Positions 8,206 to 16,555 of a stretch of DNA of 64,000 nt are shown piece by piece. Source of the stretch: Rhodanobacter fulvus Jip2 (GTDB lineage Bacteria > Pseudomonadota > Gammaproteobacteria > Xanthomonadales > Rhodanobacteraceae); NCBI RefSeq assembly GCF_000264315.1, contig NZ_AJXU01000021.1, positions 1 through 64,000 of the forward strand. Direction: 5' to 3'. Both the position numbers and the translations under genes were made by a program. Every line of letters begins with the position of its first letter. Within the stretch, counting starts at the first letter, position 1. The notes under the pieces were generated by a model, which was given only the letters and a program-made list of their open reading frames with translations, was not told where the DNA came from and searched no databases.

Positions 8206-9173
8206 GCGCGACGCACCGAGACGTCGGCGCTGTCGACCTTGCGCCTTTCGCCGTCCGGCAGGCGCACCAGCAAGGCGCCGCGGCTGTCCACGCCGTCACC
8301 GATGCCTTCGAATTCCCCCTGGCCGCCGCTGACGGTGAGCGGTTGTCCGCGCAGCAGGTCGTAACGCGCGTAATCGGCGGCGAAGGCCTCGAAGCCATCG
8401 CGCTCGAATGCTCGGAGACCGTCGATCAACGCCCCGACCAGCGCGGCGGCCACGCGGTTGCGATCCGGCGGTGTGCCGCCAGCCAGGGTGGCCAGGTCGC
8501 ATACCGGCTGTCCCGCCTGCTCGCGCAATTGCGGGGTCAAACGCACGTTGAGGCCTACACCGATCACCGCCGCGCACGGCCCCTGGTATTCGCCGCTGAG
8601 TTCCACCAGCACGCCGGCAAGCTTGCCTTCGGTGGCGAGCACATCGTTGGGCCATTTCAGGCCGGCCCCGGCGATGCCGAGCTGCTCCAGCGCGCGCAGC
8701 ACCATCACGCCGATGGCGAGGGAAAGACCGGACAAGGCGGCGAAACCGGCATCGAAACGCTTCAGGCAGGACAGGTAGATGTTGAGCCCGGGCGGCGACA
8801 GCCAGGTACGCCCGCGGCGCCCGCGCCCTGCGCTCTGGGTTTCCGCAAACACCATGCCGAGATCCGCGGCGGCGGCGATGCGCCGCTGCAATTCGCTGGA
8901 GGTGGAATCGAGCTGCCAGTGCACCTCGAGCCCACCCAGGGCGGCGACATGATCGGCGCTCAGGGCGGCACGAATCCGCCCCGCCTCCAGCAACTGCAGC
9001 GGCCACGGCACCTTGTAGCCGGCGCTGCCCGATGCCACAGGCAAGCCGAGCGCGCGCAGCGTTTCGATCTGTTTCCAGATCGCCGCACGGGTCAACCCGG
9101 CCCGCGCCGCCAGTTCCACACCAGACACCGTCTCGCCACTGGCCAGCAGCGGCAGCAACGCCTCGACCGCCAT
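8202..9173 (-). CDS. birA: Biotin-[acetyl-CoA-carboxylase] ligase / biotin operon repressor
   Basis: Activates biotin as biotinyl-AMP and attaches it to AccB. The 323-residue protein has an N-terminal winged helix (LAARAGLTRAAIWKQIETLR, residues about 21-40), so it may also repress biotin genes. The ligase core has TQSAGRGRRGRTW and KWPNDVL, and a C-terminal SH3-like cap follows. I take the ATG at 9171-9173, where the family's usual start falls; an upstream in-frame start would add 37 low-complexity residues. It heads the birA-coaX-SPOR operon. Confidence 0.93.
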   Translation of the reverse strand: MAVEALLPLLASGETVSGVELAARAGLTRAAIWKQIETLRALGLPVASGSAGYKVPWPLQLLEAGRIRAALSADHVAALGGLEVHWQLDSTSSELQRRIAAAADLGMVFAETQSAGRGRRGRTWLSPPGLNIYLSCLKRFDAGFAALSGLSLAIGVMVLRALEQLGIAGAGLKWPNDVLATEGKLAGVLVELSGEYQGPCAAVIGVGLNVRLTPQLREQAGQPVCDLATLAGGTPPDRNRVAAALVGALIDGLRAFERDGFEAFAADYARYDLLRGQPLTVSGGQGEFEGIGDGVDSRGALLVRLPDGERRKVDSADVSVRRA

Positions 9174-9378
9174 CAGAAACCGCCGCTCATGGCGGCGCGG
9201 GGAGGGTGGGATCGGGGAGAAACGGAGAGAGGAATACGCATGGGGCAGATAGTAACGGGACAGTTCAGGGAGCGGCAGACCCAATTGTTAAAACCAAGTT
9301 ATTCAAGGCACTGGCACTGTCCGAACATTTCTGACACGATCCCGGACCTTCGCATGCGGATCAAGGATTTGAGTCGCC

Positions 9379-9696
9379 ATGAATGTAAAACATTGGTTCA
9401 TTGGCTGTGTGGTCGGGTTGGCGGGCGTCGGCGCCACGCTGACCGTGCACGCCAATCAGGCCGACCCCACCACCAGCGCGCGCATGTCGCCTGACCGTGG
9501 TGCGCGCATCGTGGCGGACCCGGATGGCGCCTGCCCTGCACGCGAATGCCCGACGACGGACGAAGCGGCCGGAAACGACACCCAGCGGCCGGATACGCAC
9601 AGCAACCGTTCCGGCGGCGGATCGGCGACGCCATCCAGCTCCGGCCGTCGTTCACACCTGGGTTGGCAGTCGCTGCTGCCGGGCTCGATCCAGTAG
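9379..9696 (+). CDS. Small secreted protein, unknown function
   Basis: A 105-residue predicted periplasmic or secreted protein. A classical signal peptide is visible (MNVKHWFIGCVVGLAGVGAT then LTVHA, cleavage near residue 25). The remainder is polar, low in hydrophobic residues and rich in Ser, Thr, Asp and Gly, with one Cys pair (near residues 52 and 56, CPAREC), and may be disordered. It lies alone between divergent birA and convergent phoQ. No family is recognised; the signal peptide is the main evidence. Confidence 0.5.
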   Translation: MNVKHWFIGCVVGLAGVGATLTVHANQADPTTSARMSPDRGARIVADPDGACPARECPTTDEAAGNDTQRPDTHSNRSGGGSATPSSSGRRSHLGWQSLLPGSIQ

Positions 9697-9712
9697 GCGA
9701 AAGCCGCCGCGC

Positions 9713-11089
9713 TCAGGCGTGGGTCAATTTCACGCAGAAGCGGGCGCCGCCGAATTCCGGCGAACGGTCCACGCCCAGCTCGCCGCGATAAGCCCGCACG
9801 ATGTCCTGCACGATGGACAGCCCGATGCCGTGGCCCTGCACTCTCTCGTCGCCACGCACGCCGCGCTGCAAGACCTTGTCGATCTTGTCCTCCTCGATGC
9901 CGGGGCCGTCGTCTTCCACGCTCAGCACCAGGTTCGGCCGCAGGCGGCCGGGCTGCGGCTCTGATTTCACCACCAGCAACACATGGTGGTTGGCCCATTT
10001 GAAGGCGTTCTCCAGCAGGTTGCCGAGCAATTCCAGCAAGTCGCCCTGCTCGCCGTAGAACACGGCGCCTTCGTCGATATCGAATTCGCACAAGACGTTC
10101 TTGGCGGCGTAGACCTTTTCCAGACTTTGCACCAGATCCTCGGCGTGTCCGGCGATCGGCACCGCGCTGGCGAATGTTTGCCGTCCGGAGGTGGCTGCGC
10201 GGGACAACTGGTAGGCCACCAGTTCGTCCATCCGGCGCACCTGGTCGAGCACGGCGCTGCGACGCTCCGCCTCTTCGCCGGTGGTTTCCAGTTGCGAACG
10301 GATGACCGCCAGCGGCGTCTTCAGGCTGTGCGCCAGGTCGGCCAACGTGTGCCGATAGCGCGTGCGCTGCTCGCGCTCGTTGTCGATGAAGGCATTGATG
10401 CGGTGCGTGAGGCCGGTCAACTCCAGCGGATACTGGCTGTCCAGATGTTCGCTGTCACCGCGCTCGACGCGGCTCATGTCGTTGGCCACCTTGCGCAACG
10501 GCGTCAGGCTCCAGCGCAGCAACAGCATCTGCAGCACGATCAGCATCACGCCCAGGATCGCCAGCCACATCACCAGGGTGCGCCGGTACACCGCGTTCTC
10601 GCCTTCGAACTGATCCTCCGTCTGCGCCACCATGAAGGTGAGCTTGACCGAGCGGTTGTCCGAGCTGTCGAAGGCCACGCCGTAGGCGTAGTAGTAAAGC
10701 CGACCCATGCGGGTATCGACGGGGCCCACGAACTGGCTTTCGCCCGGCTGCAGCGGCTTCAGGAAATGGAAATCACGGCCGATCGCCGACGAGGACTCCC
10801 AGTGGTAGCCACGCTCACCCAGCGCCATCGCGTACAGGCCGGAACCGGGCCGCATGAAGTTGGGGTCGGGCGGGGAATCGGGCAGCAACACCTTGCCGTA
10901 CCGGGTCACCTCGGTGCCGGCCAGGTAGGCGATCACGAAATTCTGCAGCCGATCCTGCAGGCTGCTGCGCGCGGCCCGGTACTGGGCCTGCGACAAGGTC
11001 AACCCGACGATGCCCAGGAACGCCGCCAGCGCGAAGCCGGTGGCGATCGCCGCGCGCGCCGCCAGCGACAGCGGGCGGCGCGGCGGCAC
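9713..11089 (-). CDS. phoQ: PhoQ-like sensor histidine kinase
   Basis: Inner-membrane sensor kinase of about 458 residues, partner of the adjacent PhoP-like regulator. It has two membrane segments (ARAAIATGFALAAFLGIVGL near the N-terminus, and LVMWLAILGVMLIVLQMLLL) flanking a periplasmic sensor region. A HAMP-like linker, H-box LADLAHSLKTPLAVI, N-box NLLENAFKWA and G-boxes DDGPGIEE and GHGIGLSI follow. The likely start is GTG at 11087-11089, overlapping the phoP 3' end by eight bases. By family it would sense divalent cations or antimicrobial peptides; the ligand is inference. Confidence 0.85.
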   Translation of the reverse strand: MPPRRPLSLAARAAIATGFALAAFLGIVGLTLSQAQYRAARSSLQDRLQNFVIAYLAGTEVTRYGKVLLPDSPPDPNFMRPGSGLYAMALGERGYHWESSSAIGRDFHFLKPLQPGESQFVGPVDTRMGRLYYYAYGVAFDSSDNRSVKLTFMVAQTEDQFEGENAVYRRTLVMWLAILGVMLIVLQMLLLRWSLTPLRKVANDMSRVERGDSEHLDSQYPLELTGLTHRINAFIDNEREQRTRYRHTLADLAHSLKTPLAVIRSQLETTGEEAERRSAVLDQVRRMDELVAYQLSRAATSGRQTFASAVPIAGHAEDLVQSLEKVYAAKNVLCEFDIDEGAVFYGEQGDLLELLGNLLENAFKWANHHVLLVVKSEPQPGRLRPNLVLSVEDDGPGIEEDKIDKVLQRGVRGDERVQGHGIGLSIVQDIVRAYRGELGVDRSPEFGGARFCVKLTHA

Positions 11090-11093
11090 CGGG

Positions 11094-11786
11094 TTATTCG
11101 TCGTCGCCGTCGGTGCGCGGGATGGCAAAGCGATATCCGCGTCCACGTACCGTCTCGATGGGTTTGAGGGTGCCTTCCGGGTCCAGCTTGCGGCGCAGGC
11201 GGCCAATGAACACTTCCAGCACATTCGAGTCGCGGTCGAAATCCTGCTGGTAGATGTGCTCGGTGAGGTCGGCCTTGGACACCAGCTCGCCCGCGTGCAG
11301 CATCAGGTATTCAAGCACCTTGTATTCGTAGCTGGTCAGGTCGACCAGCTTGCCCTCGACCGACACCGTCTGCGCAGTCGTGTCGAGCTTGATCACGCCG
11401 CACGCCAGCACCGGCTTGGACCAGCCGCTGGCGCGACGCACCAGTGCATTGATGCGCGCCAGCAACTCCTCGACGTGGAAAGGCTTCACCAGGTAATCGT
11501 CGGCGCCGTGCTTCAGCCCCTCGACCTTGTCCTGCCAGCTGCCGCGCGCGGTGAGAATCAAGATGGGATAACGCTGGCCGTGCTCGCGCAGTGCCTTGAC
11601 CAGCTCCATACCCGACATCTTGGGCAGGCCCAGGTCGATGATCGCCAGGTCGAATGGCACCTCCCGCCCCAGGTAGATGCCCTCCTCGCCGTCCTGCGCC
11701 GCGTCAACCGCAAAACCGTCCCGCTTCAGGCGGGCCGCCAGCGTCTCGCGCAATGGCGCCTCGTCCTCCACCAACAGGATGCGCAT
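11094..11786 (-). CDS. phoP: PhoP-like OmpR-family response regulator
   Basis: A DNA-binding regulator of 230 residues. The receiver has the acidic pair VEDE, phospho-acceptor Asp in IIDLGLPKMSG and Lys in LVKPFH. The C-terminal winged helix ends in VRGRGYRFAIP. The stretch LTARGSWQDKVEGLKHGADD is close to E. coli PhoP. AAGGAG eight bases before the ATG is a strong ribosome-binding site. Its ATG shares one base with the stop of the upstream PepSY gene, and phoQ follows, giving a three-gene operon. Confidence 0.9.
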   Translation of the reverse strand: MRILLVEDEAPLRETLAARLKRDGFAVDAAQDGEEGIYLGREVPFDLAIIDLGLPKMSGMELVKALREHGQRYPILILTARGSWQDKVEGLKHGADDYLVKPFHVEELLARINALVRRASGWSKPVLACGVIKLDTTAQTVSVEGKLVDLTSYEYKVLEYLMLHAGELVSKADLTEHIYQQDFDRDSNVLEVFIGRLRRKLDPEGTLKPIETVRGRGYRFAIPRTDGDDE

Positions 11787-12094
11787 CAGTGTTTCTCCTT
11801 GCTGCCTCCGGCCCTGCCGGAGGAACTTCTGGTTGACCGGGTCGAGCCCGGTGTCTTTCCCGTTTCCGACGATACCGCGACCACCCGCACATGTCCTTCC
11901 GGCGTGAGCACCTTGATGCGGTACTCCAGGCGACGGCCGAGTCGATGCGGCTCGGCCGACAATACCTTGCCGCCGGTATCGCTCTGCACCTGCCTCACCG
12001 CCTGGTCCAGCGTCACCGCCGGCGCCGCCTGTGGCTCGGCCATGGCCGCGAAGGCCCACATCAGCAGCGCCGTCAGCGCCACACTCCTGCCCAT
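11786..12094 (-). CDS. PepSY-domain periplasmic protein
   Basis: A 102-residue exported protein. The start at 12092-12094 has GAGG six bases upstream and gives a signal peptide (MGRSVALTALLMWAFAAMA). The mature part (VTLDQAVRQVQSDTGGKVLSAE ... YRIKVLTPEGHVRVV, cited in parts) is one PepSY domain, a fold that often binds or inhibits peptidases or sensors. It is the first gene of the phoP-phoQ operon, so a role in modulating the sensor is plausible but unproven. The tail is Ser/Lys-rich. Confidence 0.8.
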   Translation of the reverse strand: MGRSVALTALLMWAFAAMAEPQAAPAVTLDQAVRQVQSDTGGKVLSAEPHRLGRRLEYRIKVLTPEGHVRVVAVSSETGKTPGSTRSTRSSSGRAGGSKEKH

Positions 12095-12116
12095 GTTCAT
12101 CCTCAACCGTCCGCAC

Positions 12117-12147
12117 GTTACCTGCCCAATTGTGCAGCCTAGGTAAC
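12117..12147. promoter_or_regulatory. Inverted repeat upstream of the PepSY-phoPQ operon
   Basis: Perfect seven-base arms GTTACCT and AGGTAAC separated by 17 bases lie 23 bases upstream of the PepSY start. The position suits an operator or autoregulatory site, perhaps for PhoP, although PhoP boxes in enterics are direct repeats. The regulator is not identifiable from sequence. Confidence 0.4.
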
Positions 12148-12189
12148 AAGGCCTGAATAGCGCCCGGCCGGGCGCGCGCACGCCACCCA

Positions 12190-13185
12190 TCAGTTGACCT
12201 GCAACGCCGCCTGCTCCAGCACGTTCCAGCCCGCTCCCGGCAGGTGCGCGTTCTCGCTGATGACGCGACGAAACCCACGCGCACCCGGCTCGCCCTGATA
12301 CAGCCCGAGCACATGCCGGCTGACGTGTTTCAGCGCGGTCCCGCGCGCCAGCTCCGCCTCGATGTAAGGCCGCATGTGCCCGAGGATGTCGTCACGCGAA
12401 GGAAGCGGCCGACCGTAGAGCGCCGCCTCGATCTGTGCCAGCAGGTAGGGGTCGTGGTACGCCGCCCGGCCCAGCATCACGCCATCCACCTGGCGCAGAT
12501 GCGCCTGCACCTGCTCCACCGTGACGATGCCGCCGTTGATGACGACGATCAGCTGTGGAAACTCGCGCTTCAGCCGGTACACCCGCTCGTAGTCCAGCGG
12601 CGGGATGTCGCGGTTCTCCTTCGGCGACAACCCCTGCAGCCAGGCCTTGCGTGCATGCACCGCCAGCACGCCCACACCCGCCTCCAGCATGGTTTCGGTG
12701 AAATGCTGCAGGTCGGCGTAATCGTCCTGGTCGTCCACGCCGATGCGGCATTTCACAGTGACCGGAATGCCCACCTCCTGCTGCATCGCCCGCACGCAAT
12801 CGCCCACCAGCGCAGGCTCGCGCATCAGGCAGGCGCCGAAACGCCCGGATTGCACCCGGTCAGACGGACAGCCGACATTGAGGTTGATCTCGTCATAACC
12901 CGCATCGGCCCCCAACCTCGCCGCCAACGCCAGCTCGCGCGGATCGCTACCACCCAGCTGCAACGCTAGCGGATGTTCCTGCTGACTGTGTTCCAGCAAC
13001 CGCAACTGCCCGCCACGCACCAGCGCCGCGCTGGTCACCATCTCGGTATACAAGCGCGCTCGCGGCGACAGCAGGCGATGGAAATAGCGGCAGTGGCGAT
13101 CGGTCCAGTCCATCATCGGGGCGATGCAGACGCGCCAGTCGGCAGCGTGGAGAGGCGACGGTTGGGGCAGGGAAACGGCAGACAT
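12190..13185 (-). CDS. dusA: tRNA-dihydrouridine(20/20a) synthase
   Basis: Reduces uridines 20 and 20a in the tRNA D-loop with FMN and NADPH. The 331-residue TIM-barrel protein shows APMMDWTDRHCRYF, EMVTSAAL, the active-site INLNVGCPSDRVQ with its Cys, and KCRIGVDDQDDY. These are typical of DusA rather than DusB or DusC. It reads toward the PepSY-phoPQ operon with a 95-base gap that contains an inverted repeat. Confidence 0.93.
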   Translation of the reverse strand: MSAVSLPQPSPLHAADWRVCIAPMMDWTDRHCRYFHRLLSPRARLYTEMVTSAALVRGGQLRLLEHSQQEHPLALQLGGSDPRELALAARLGADAGYDEINLNVGCPSDRVQSGRFGACLMREPALVGDCVRAMQQEVGIPVTVKCRIGVDDQDDYADLQHFTETMLEAGVGVLAVHARKAWLQGLSPKENRDIPPLDYERVYRLKREFPQLIVVINGGIVTVEQVQAHLRQVDGVMLGRAAYHDPYLLAQIEAALYGRPLPSRDDILGHMRPYIEAELARGTALKHVSRHVLGLYQGEPGARGFRRVISENAHLPGAGWNVLEQAALQVN

Positions 13186-13342
13186 CCCTACATGTTCGCC
13201 GAAAATGGCGCCGCTGTCGCCACATCGTGGCGCCCGCGCCAGAGCAGCAACCGTGCGGCCGAACCGCGTATGGTGGTTCGACGCAATGCGGCCGGAGCCC
13301 GAGGTAAACCTTCCCCAAACAGAAGGTATAGATCGTTCAAAG

Positions 13343-13358
13343 TGTGACGCAATTCACT
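13343..13358. promoter_or_regulatory. CRP/Clp-like site upstream of the EPS export genes
   Basis: TGTGACGCAATTCACT matches nine of the ten defined bases of TGTGA-N6-TCACA. Its centre lies about 46 bases before the ATG of the export lipoprotein gene. Xanthomonad Clp, a CRP homologue that responds to cyclic di-GMP, uses this consensus and activates EPS genes in Xanthomonas. A possible -10 (TATAGAT at 13327) lies just upstream and another (TATGTT at 13363) just downstream, so activation or repression cannot be decided from sequence. Confidence 0.5.
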
Positions 13359-13395
13359 TGCTTATGTTACCTTTCCCGTTCTCAAACCCACCAAT

Positions 13396-14028
13396 ATGGC
13401 CGTCATGAAGAGTCTCTGCAGTCTCCTCACGTTGTCTCTCGTCCTGCTGCTTGCCGGATGTGCCTCCACGCGGGGGTCGAACCAGGCTCCGGTGCTCAAC
13501 CCCGAGGCCCACGCGGTGAGCTCGTACCACATTGGTGTAGACGACCAATTGCAGATTTCCGTGTGGCACAACCCGGATCTCAGCGTCAGCGTGCCGGTGC
13601 GTCCGGATGGCAGGATCACGGTGCCGCTGATCGGCGATGTCGAGGCCGGTGGCCATACGCCCGAGGAGGTCGCCGCGGTCATCAAGGACAAGCTGCAATC
13701 CTACGTGCGTGATCCGCAGGTGGCAGTCATCCTCACTCAGCTTCGCAGCCATGAATACCTCTCGCGCGTACGCGTGACAGGCGCCGTGCGTACGCCGGTA
13801 TCGGTACCTTATCGCCAGGGCATGACCGTGCTGGATGCCGTGCTCGCTGCTGGCGGCACCACCGAGTTCGCCGCGCCGGACAGGACCGAGCTGTATCGCA
13901 AGAGCGACGATGCCACCACCAAGTCCTATGCCGTCCACCTTGGCGACATCCTGCAAAAGGGCGCGTTGGACACGAACTACCCAGTGCAACCGGGCGACGT
14001 CATCACCGTGCCACAGCGCTCGTTCTGA
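13396..14028 (+). CDS. Polysaccharide export outer-membrane lipoprotein (Wza/EpsE-like)
   Basis: An outer-membrane export component of 210 residues. The lipoprotein signal ends in LLLLAGC, so the mature protein begins at that Cys. It is followed by a Poly_export domain (YHIGVDDQLQISVWHNPDLS) and a SLBB-like domain (VRVTGAVRTPVSVPYRQGM). It lacks the long C-terminal barrel helix of Wza and is the short type seen in exosortase-A and gum-like loci. An alternative ATG at 13405 starts closer to the Lys of the signal peptide. It is the first gene of the plus-strand EPS arm. Confidence 0.9.
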   Translation: MAVMKSLCSLLTLSLVLLLAGCASTRGSNQAPVLNPEAHAVSSYHIGVDDQLQISVWHNPDLSVSVPVRPDGRITVPLIGDVEAGGHTPEEVAAVIKDKLQSYVRDPQVAVILTQLRSHEYLSRVRVTGAVRTPVSVPYRQGMTVLDAVLAAGGTTEFAAPDRTELYRKSDDATTKSYAVHLGDILQKGALDTNYPVQPGDVITVPQRSF

Positions 14029-14055
14029 GCCAGGCCGGGGATGCAGGGGATCAAC

Positions 14056-15606
14056 ATGAATGAACAACCCACCTCGTTGCAGGCCCTGGTGCCTGTATTG
14101 CTGAGCGAGGCGCGGCGTCATCGCGTCGGCCTTGGCGCGCTGTTTGCCGTCATTGCGCTGGCCGCCCTGATCGTCGGGGTACTGTGGCCAAAGAAATACG
14201 ACGCTTCCGTCACCATCCTGGCGCAGGAAAGCAGCATCATCACGCCGCTGATGGAGGGAGCCGCCACACCCACTGGCACGGCAAACCGTGCCGGCATTGC
14301 GCGCGCCGTGATCTTCAGCGCCAAGGTGATGGATGAAATCCTCGTCGCGGGCGGTTGGATGGCTACACATCCCAGTGCGATCGAGCAGGATCGCATCATC
14401 GACGGCATCAAGGGCCGCACGACCATCCGGTACGGTCGCGACAACCTGATCACCATCAGCTACCACGACGTCGATCCCAAGCGCGCGTACATCGTCACGC
14501 GTCAGTTCGGCCAGCTTTTCATCAGCGAGAGCCTGGCGTCCAAGCAGCGTGAAAGCCGCGATGCCTACGAGTTCATCAATGGCCAGGTCGAGACCTACCG
14601 GGAGAAGCTGACCACGGCCGAAAACAAGCTCAAGGAATACCGAGAAGCCAACGTCGACGCCCGGCCCGGCAGCGAAGCCGATACCGCCTCACGGATCAGC
14701 CAGTTGCGCACGCAGGTCGAAAATGCGCACATGGACCTGATGGAGAAAAGGTCGCAGGAGGCGTCCCTGGTCGCTCAGCTTTCAGGTGAATCGGAGATCA
14801 GCTCCGTACAGACCGTCGAAGGCGTCTATCACGCCCAATTGGCAGACCTGCAGACCCAGCTCGACAAACTGCTGATGACCTACACGAGCGAATATCCCGA
14901 CGTGGTGCGCGTTCGCCATCAAATGCAGGATTTGCGTCAGCAGCTGACGCAGTCCGAACAGCGCAAACAGAGCGCGCGTCTCGCCGGCACGCCCACCACC
15001 ATCGACAACAACGCAAAATTCAACCCGCTTTATCAGCAATTGAAAAGCCAGCTGTCGGCGTTGCGCGGCGACATCGCCGCCACCAACGCCCGCATGGCTG
15101 CAAGCCAGACCATGCTGAAAGCCGAGCTGGAGCGCAGCAAGCGCATCGCCGGCTCCGAGAACGCCACGTCCGAGCTCACCCGCGACTACGACGTCAACCG
15201 GGATGTCTACCAGGACCTGCTGAAGCGGCGTGAGAACGCACGGGTTTCGATGAACCTCGACGCCGGCCAGCGCGGCCTGACCTTCATCGTGCAGAATCCG
15301 GCCGTGATGCCGCTGACTCCTTCGGGTCTGCGCTTCATGCATTTCGGCCTGGCCGGCATGCTCCTGGCACTGGCTGCGCCGTGCGGCCTGCTTTTCACCA
15401 TTGCCCGGTTCGATCCACGGATACGTTCGGCGGAACAGCTTGAGCGATTGACCGGCCTGACCACGCTGGCGACGGTTCCGTTCTATTCCACGCCGCAGGA
15501 TCAACGAAAGGGACGGTTGCAGAATATGGCTGTCATATTGACCGTGGCCGGCGTCTTTGCTGCCTACGCGATTCTTTTCTGGCTCAAACTGCGGGGGATG
15601 GCATGA
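14056..15606 (+). CDS. Polysaccharide chain-length determinant (Wzz/GNVR type)
   Basis: An inner-membrane copolymerase of 516 residues. Membrane segments flank the protein (LGALFAVIALAALIVGVLW near the N-terminus and MAVILTVAGVFAAYAILFWL at the end). Between them lie a Wzz domain and a long coiled coil (residues about 180-330). A proline-rich second half (NPAVMPLTPSGLRF) precedes another membrane helix. No kinase domain is fused; a kinase-like partner is the next gene, overlapping by four bases. I prefer the ATG at 14056, seven bases after AGGGG, over 14041. Confidence 0.88.
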   Translation: MNEQPTSLQALVPVLLSEARRHRVGLGALFAVIALAALIVGVLWPKKYDASVTILAQESSIITPLMEGAATPTGTANRAGIARAVIFSAKVMDEILVAGGWMATHPSAIEQDRIIDGIKGRTTIRYGRDNLITISYHDVDPKRAYIVTRQFGQLFISESLASKQRESRDAYEFINGQVETYREKLTTAENKLKEYREANVDARPGSEADTASRISQLRTQVENAHMDLMEKRSQEASLVAQLSGESEISSVQTVEGVYHAQLADLQTQLDKLLMTYTSEYPDVVRVRHQMQDLRQQLTQSEQRKQSARLAGTPTTIDNNAKFNPLYQQLKSQLSALRGDIAATNARMAASQTMLKAELERSKRIAGSENATSELTRDYDVNRDVYQDLLKRRENARVSMNLDAGQRGLTFIVQNPAVMPLTPSGLRFMHFGLAGMLLALAAPCGLLFTIARFDPRIRSAEQLERLTGLTTLATVPFYSTPQDQRKGRLQNMAVILTVAGVFAAYAILFWLKLRGMA

Positions 15607-16397
15607 ACGCGAAGAACCGCGGAAGCACGCCGCCGGGTAACGGAGCCAGCGTCGAAAACGACGCCGCCCTCGTCGTACCTGCTGGCGCGCTGCCCAACCA
15701 GGGTTCGCCCAGCAACTCGATCGCGCTGATGGCCGAACCGGGTCAGCTTGCACCACAGCAGTTGGGCCAGCGGCGACTCATCCATCGCGATCCATCGGTG
15801 CGCAAACAATCGGACGCGTTTCGCGAAATCCGCACGCGTTTGCTGGAACTGGCGGGTACACAGAATTTCGTGACACTGCTGGTGTCGGTAAGCCCGCGAT
15901 CCGGCAGCAGCTTCGTGGCGCGCAACCTCGCCGCCGCTTTCGCCTTCGATGAAAGCAAGACCAGCTTGCTGATCGACTGCAACCTGCGCTACCCGGAACA
16001 GCACAAGGCGCTGGGCGTGGACGCCAACCAGGGTGGATTGATCGATTTTCTCGAACACCCGTCGCCGGGCATCAAGCCCATGATCTACCACACCGGCATT
16101 CCGCGGGTGCGGCTGATCCCCGCGGGACAAGCCCGCGAGAACAGCGGCGAATACTTTTCATCGTTCCGGATGCGCGCGGTCATCGATTCGCTGCGCTGCC
16201 GCTATCCCGACCGTTACATCTTTCTCGACGGTCCCACGATCAAGGGCTCGCCGGATGCGCGCATCCTGTCCGAACTGGCTGATTTCGTGGTTGTCGTTGC
16301 CGGCTATGGCCGCGACACGCCCAAGGCGATCAACCAGGCAGTCGCGCATTTCGACCCGGAAAAACTGGCCGGCGTCGTGTTCAATCACGCGCCCTGA
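15603..16397 (+). CDS. CpsD/BY-kinase-like protein with degenerate P-loop
   Basis: A 264-residue homologue of the cytosolic tyrosine-kinase half of Wzc-type proteins (CpsD/CapB). The order of motifs is conserved: FREIRTRL activation helix (near residue 73), P-loop position VSPRSGSSFVARNLA (96-110) and Walker A' LLIDCNLRYP. The P-loop lacks the invariant Lys of GxxGKS/T, and no C-terminal Tyr cluster is present (it ends VFNHAP). It may bind the chain-length protein without kinase activity. It overlaps the upstream gene by ATGA. Homology is firm; loss of catalysis is inference. Confidence 0.8.
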   Translation: MNAKNRGSTPPGNGASVENDAALVVPAGALPNQGSPSNSIALMAEPGQLAPQQLGQRRLIHRDPSVRKQSDAFREIRTRLLELAGTQNFVTLLVSVSPRSGSSFVARNLAAAFAFDESKTSLLIDCNLRYPEQHKALGVDANQGGLIDFLEHPSPGIKPMIYHTGIPRVRLIPAGQARENSGEYFSSFRMRAVIDSLRCRYPDRYIFLDGPTIKGSPDARILSELADFVVVVAGYGRDTPKAINQAVAHFDPEKLAGVVFNHAP

Positions 16398-16421
16398 GCG
16401 GGCGACGCAAGGGTCGAGGTT

Positions 16422-16449
16422 GGCGCGCGGTCATTCGTAATCGCGCGCC
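16422..16449. terminator. GC-rich hairpin between EPS genes
   Basis: GGCGCGCG (16422-16429) and CGCGCGCC (16442-16449) pair perfectly over eight bases around a 12-base loop. It lies 25 bases past the kinase-like gene and before the outer-membrane gene. No T-run follows, so it may be a weak terminator or a stabilising stem rather than a full stop. Confidence 0.35.
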
Positions 16450-16555
16450 CGGCGCGAACCGTGAAGTCATCGGCAAATCAGTTTCAGCTTAGAAAAATAC
16501 GCCGCAATACCGCCATCGACCGTCCTCGCACGCTCGTCCACAGGGAGGGATGAAC

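Noticed and set aside
13343-13361. Sigma-54 promoter at the same spot
   Set aside because: The GG and GC elements are not spaced by ten bases; the CRP-like palindrome explains the sequence better.
13327-13368. Specific -35/-10 promoter for the EPS export genes
   Set aside because: TATAGAT and TATGTT both look like -10 boxes but neither has a good -35 at 16-18 bases, so no promoter is called.
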